In this document: positions 62,801 to 64,000 of the stretch, in pieces
How the letters are laid out: the number at the start of each line of letters is the position of its first letter
How positions within the stretch are numbered: position 1 is the first letter of the stretch
From: Hemibagrus wyckioides
Lineage: Eukaryota; Chordata; Actinopteri; Siluriformes; Bagridae
Assembly: GCF_019097595.1 (NCBI RefSeq)
Contig: NC_080723.1
Span: 8,407,011-8,471,010, forward strand
DNA: 64,000 bases
Direction of reading: 5' to 3'
Notes under the pieces: generated by a model
What the model saw: only the letters and a program-made list of their open reading frames with translations
What the model was told of the DNA's origin: nothing
Databases searched by the model: none
Made by a program: the position numbers and the translations under genes

Positions 62801-63430
62801 TACATGTTTATAAATGGTATGTGTATTTCACACTATATGTCTTTGTCAGACTTACATACTACATTGTTAGGTGCAATGCATATCATTATTACTTCAAAAG
62901 GAAAAAAAGAAAAAAGAAATGGAAACAGAACTAGATGTTTTCATTCAATGAATTAATACTGTGTTTTCTTTCCAGAGGATGGAAGTACACACAAGAACCT
63001 TTCAGTTGATCTAACTAGTAAGCATAGAATGTTTTATATAATTCTAGATATCTTTGTTTAATTTTGGATTTAAAGACATTTCTAACTTAATTCTCTAGCT
63101 AAAAAGTCAAACATGTCTTCGAAGCACAAAAGAATGAAAATCGACAAAGACTGCATCTCCCCCACTGACAGAGTCTGTCAACGTGACTGCATGCTTGTCA
63201 TGTCCTAACATATGTCTACCCCTGCTTTACAGTAATATTTACTGTAATATGCTGTAAAACGTTTTCTCTGTCTTTGTTTAGATGATAACGTCCCTGAGTC
63301 ATCCAGGGGGAGGAAAGACTCAGGTAATCCTTTAGCCATGATAGCATTCGTTTTAAAATATAAAACAAGCAGAAATACTCTCACCACTGAGAGTTCAGTG
63401 AAAAAAAAGCTGGAGCTGTGCATAGACAAG
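49710..63430 (+). CDS. mybpc1: Myosin-binding protein C, slow type: N-terminal exons only
   Basis: Slow-type MyBP-C is a thick-filament protein of the sarcomere C-zone that binds myosin and actin and tunes contraction. The initiator exon 49710-49731 encodes MPEPTKK, identical to the human start. It is followed by exons 53602-53619, 54486-54554, 55613-55873, 58884-58967, 60033-60083, 62976-63017, 63099-63182, 63282-63323 and 63399-63430. All have AG/GT borders and phase-1 junctions up to the last, which ends in phase 0. They give about 235 residues, acidic and rich in proline, alanine and glutamate. No immunoglobulin domain is reached; the last piece, KKKLELCIDK, may correspond to the human LSILFIEK just before the C1 domain. 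The human N-terminal region before C1 is much shorter. The gene lies after spic in the same orientation, as on human chromosome 12. The first six exons are well supported; 63099-63182 and 63399-63430 are less certain. Confidence 0.75.
51215..51285. repeat. (CT)n(CA)n microsatellite
   Basis: Compound dinucleotide repeat in the first mybpc1 intron. That intron (49732-53601) otherwise shows no exon I can support. Confidence 0.95.
52600..52680 (+). promoter_or_regulatory. mybpc1: Possible second mybpc1 promoter
   Basis: CTATAAATAAAC at about 52608-52619 resembles both a TATA box and a MEF2 site (CTA-W4-TAG type). It is followed by a leader-like sequence and an ATG near 52,679. It lies in intron 1. 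No donor clearly joining to the next exon was identified. Confidence 0.25.
53602..53619 (+). CDS. mybpc1: mybpc1 18-base micro-exon
   Basis: Preceded by a (GTT)n-TTTACAG acceptor and followed by GTGAGT. With the last G of the initiator exon it reads Asp-Asp-Gly-Gln-Pro-Glu, phase 1 to phase 1. Confidence 0.65.
55613..55873 (+). CDS. mybpc1: mybpc1 261-base exon with 10-residue tandem repeat
   Basis: The largest exon of the N-terminal chain, acceptor CTGTGCAG, donor GTGAGT, phase 1 at both ends. It encodes about 87 residues. Between 55657 and 55776 four 10-residue units follow each other with the pattern x-E/D-x-x-P-I-x-x-E/A-x (PEQEPITPAA, VDPQPILTEV, AERHPIVKEI, SEPQPIGTEP). The rest is acidic and ends QPPCPG. 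It has no domain I recognise. Confidence 0.75.
56085..56355 (+). repeat. Fish dispersed repeat with GT/GA runs
   Basis: Contains CTTTAGGGTTTTCCTCCTGG, CTCCCCCAGTCCAAAGAAAT and GTCCAGGGTTTCCCCTGCCT, then GGATGGATG. It is the same family as 28835-28978 but more complete, and lies in a mybpc1 intron. Confidence 0.75.
56358..56470. repeat. (TAA)n(TTA)n(TAA)n perfect inverted trinucleotide repeat
   Basis: About 45 bases of TAA units are followed by about 50 bases of TTA units and then TAA again. The two halves are exactly complementary and can form a long hairpin. It directly follows the GGATGGATG tail of the preceding repeat. Confidence 0.95.
57112..57452 (+). repeat. Unnamed dispersed repeat, copy 2
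   Basis: Direct-orientation partner of 41502-41903, in a mybpc1 intron. It lacks a segment present in copy 1 after ATGGGTTTG (around 41,700), so the two differ by small gaps. No coding frame. Confidence 0.8.
58790..58846. repeat. (GT)n(GA)n microsatellite
   Basis: Compound dinucleotide repeat about 40 bases before the mybpc1 exon 58884-58967. Confidence 0.95.
59794..59823. repeat. (CA)n microsatellite
   Basis: Fifteen CA units in a mybpc1 intron. Confidence 0.95.
60930..62160 (+). pseudogene. Decayed Tx1/L1-like LINE reverse-transcriptase remnant
   Basis: Translation in changing frames gives LPVSCRRVVLTLLSKKKDL, then LKNWCPVSLVYTDSKLLSKA and LASRLTKAMEQLIHHDQ, the N-terminal part of a reverse transcriptase of the L1/Tx1 group. 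Later come LDQEKAFHWFEHEYLQKVME (first catalytic-Asp region, altered) and PQGD/FLFLPS near 61455-61480. Stops and shifts are many. It lies in a mybpc1 intron in the gene's orientation. Confidence 0.7.
62208..62330 (+). mobile_element. Fragment of the second Tc1-like family
   Basis: Matches 34366-34490 closely, including CTGCAGTGGTCAGTATCTAT and GGAAGGAACAGTGGTGAACT. No terminal repeats are present at its edges. It abuts the LINE remnant. Confidence 0.85.
62331..62975. other. mybpc1 intron, nothing recognised
   Basis: AT-rich sequence without exon-like frames before the acceptor at 62975. Confidence 0.5.
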
Positions 63431-64000
63431 GTTAGTAGGTTCATTTTCCCAAAATGGTCATTTGAAAGAAACCTGTAAAAGAAAATCATGCCATGTTAAA
63501 ATTGGCCAATATCAATGTAGCCTTACATATGAGATTATCTAAACCATTATAGTGCCAAGCTTTGCTTGATTAGCATGGAGATTTCTGCAGGATAAACCAT
63601 TCCATAAGCCATGGGGAAAATGAATGTGATTATAACTGTAGCAAAAAAAAAAGAGCATCTCAAGTATGTTAAATAATTATTGGTTAAAAAATCCAGAGAG
63701 GAGATATTCATATTGAACTTCATGCTGACGGTAAGTATAGTTAATCGACTGCTGTTTCTCACTGATACTATTCGACTCTACAACATTTCACTGTAAGTAA
63801 CATGGAAGATGTGTCTCAATTTACATTGTCATGTTTTTCAGTGACTTACATAACAGCAGTCAACCCTGGCAACACTCACATTTACTAAGGTAGCTAGCTG
63901 GCTAGATTATCACACATCTTTAATGCGGACAAGAACCCCTCAAAGGTTATGGTGCTGTTCTTTATTGAAGATGAGAATTGCTCCAGATCCATATAACCAG
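63431..64000. other. mybpc1 intron at the right edge
   Basis: No further exon is seen. The exon for the first immunoglobulin domain should lie beyond the window. Confidence 0.5.

Noticed and set aside
63352..63398. An earlier acceptor for the last mybpc1 exon, after AAACAAG
   Set aside because: In the required phase it runs into a TGA before the donor; the acceptor at 63398 keeps the frame open.

Overview
This window is nuclear DNA of a ray-finned fish. It has intron-rich vertebrate genes with GT-AG introns, very many CA, GA and GATA microsatellites, Tc1-type transposons, an L2-type LINE and several short repeats typical of fish genomes. Nothing prokaryotic is present. An otophysan such as a catfish would fit the repeat types, but the species cannot be fixed by reading alone. 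The best-supported genes are apaf1, dnajb9, spic, a second Spi-type ETS gene and the 5' part of mybpc1.

Layout. Bases 1-17,900 hold apaf1 on the minus strand. Twenty coding exons join in frame, covering the CARD, NB-ARC, winged-helix, HD2 and first nine WD40 exons. The last WD40 exons lie beyond the left edge, and a non-coding first exon is proposed at 17.7 kb. About 2 kb of divergent spacer, with an 18-bp minisatellite and two CCAAT boxes, separates it from dnajb9 (plus strand, coding 20,614-21,386), an ER J-domain co-chaperone. From 22.6 to 39.3 kb there is no host gene. This stretch holds a Tc1-like transposon split by an L2-like LINE, a second Tc1-like family, and older repeats. From 39.4 to 44.3 kb two Spi-subfamily ETS genes stand in tandem on the plus strand: spic (five exons) and a second Spi-type gene (four recognised exons). 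The stretch 44.3-49.4 kb is non-coding. From 49.5 kb to the right edge lies the 5' part of mybpc1: a TATA promoter, an initiator exon, and a run of short exons for an unusually long acidic, proline-rich N-terminal region. The first immunoglobulin domain must lie beyond 64 kb.

Functional links. The genes are not one pathway. apaf1 is the apoptosome scaffold, dnajb9 an unfolded-protein-response chaperone, spic and its paralogue are haematopoietic (macrophage-type) regulators, and mybpc1 is a sarcomere protein. SPIC followed by MYBPC1 in the same orientation is also the human chromosome 12 order, which supports both identifications. The most unusual points are the chain of symmetric phase-1 mini-exons in mybpc1 with a 10-residue tandem repeat, the tandem Spi genes, the CA arrays placed upstream of apaf1 WD40-exon acceptors, and several nested or paired repeats that I cannot name.
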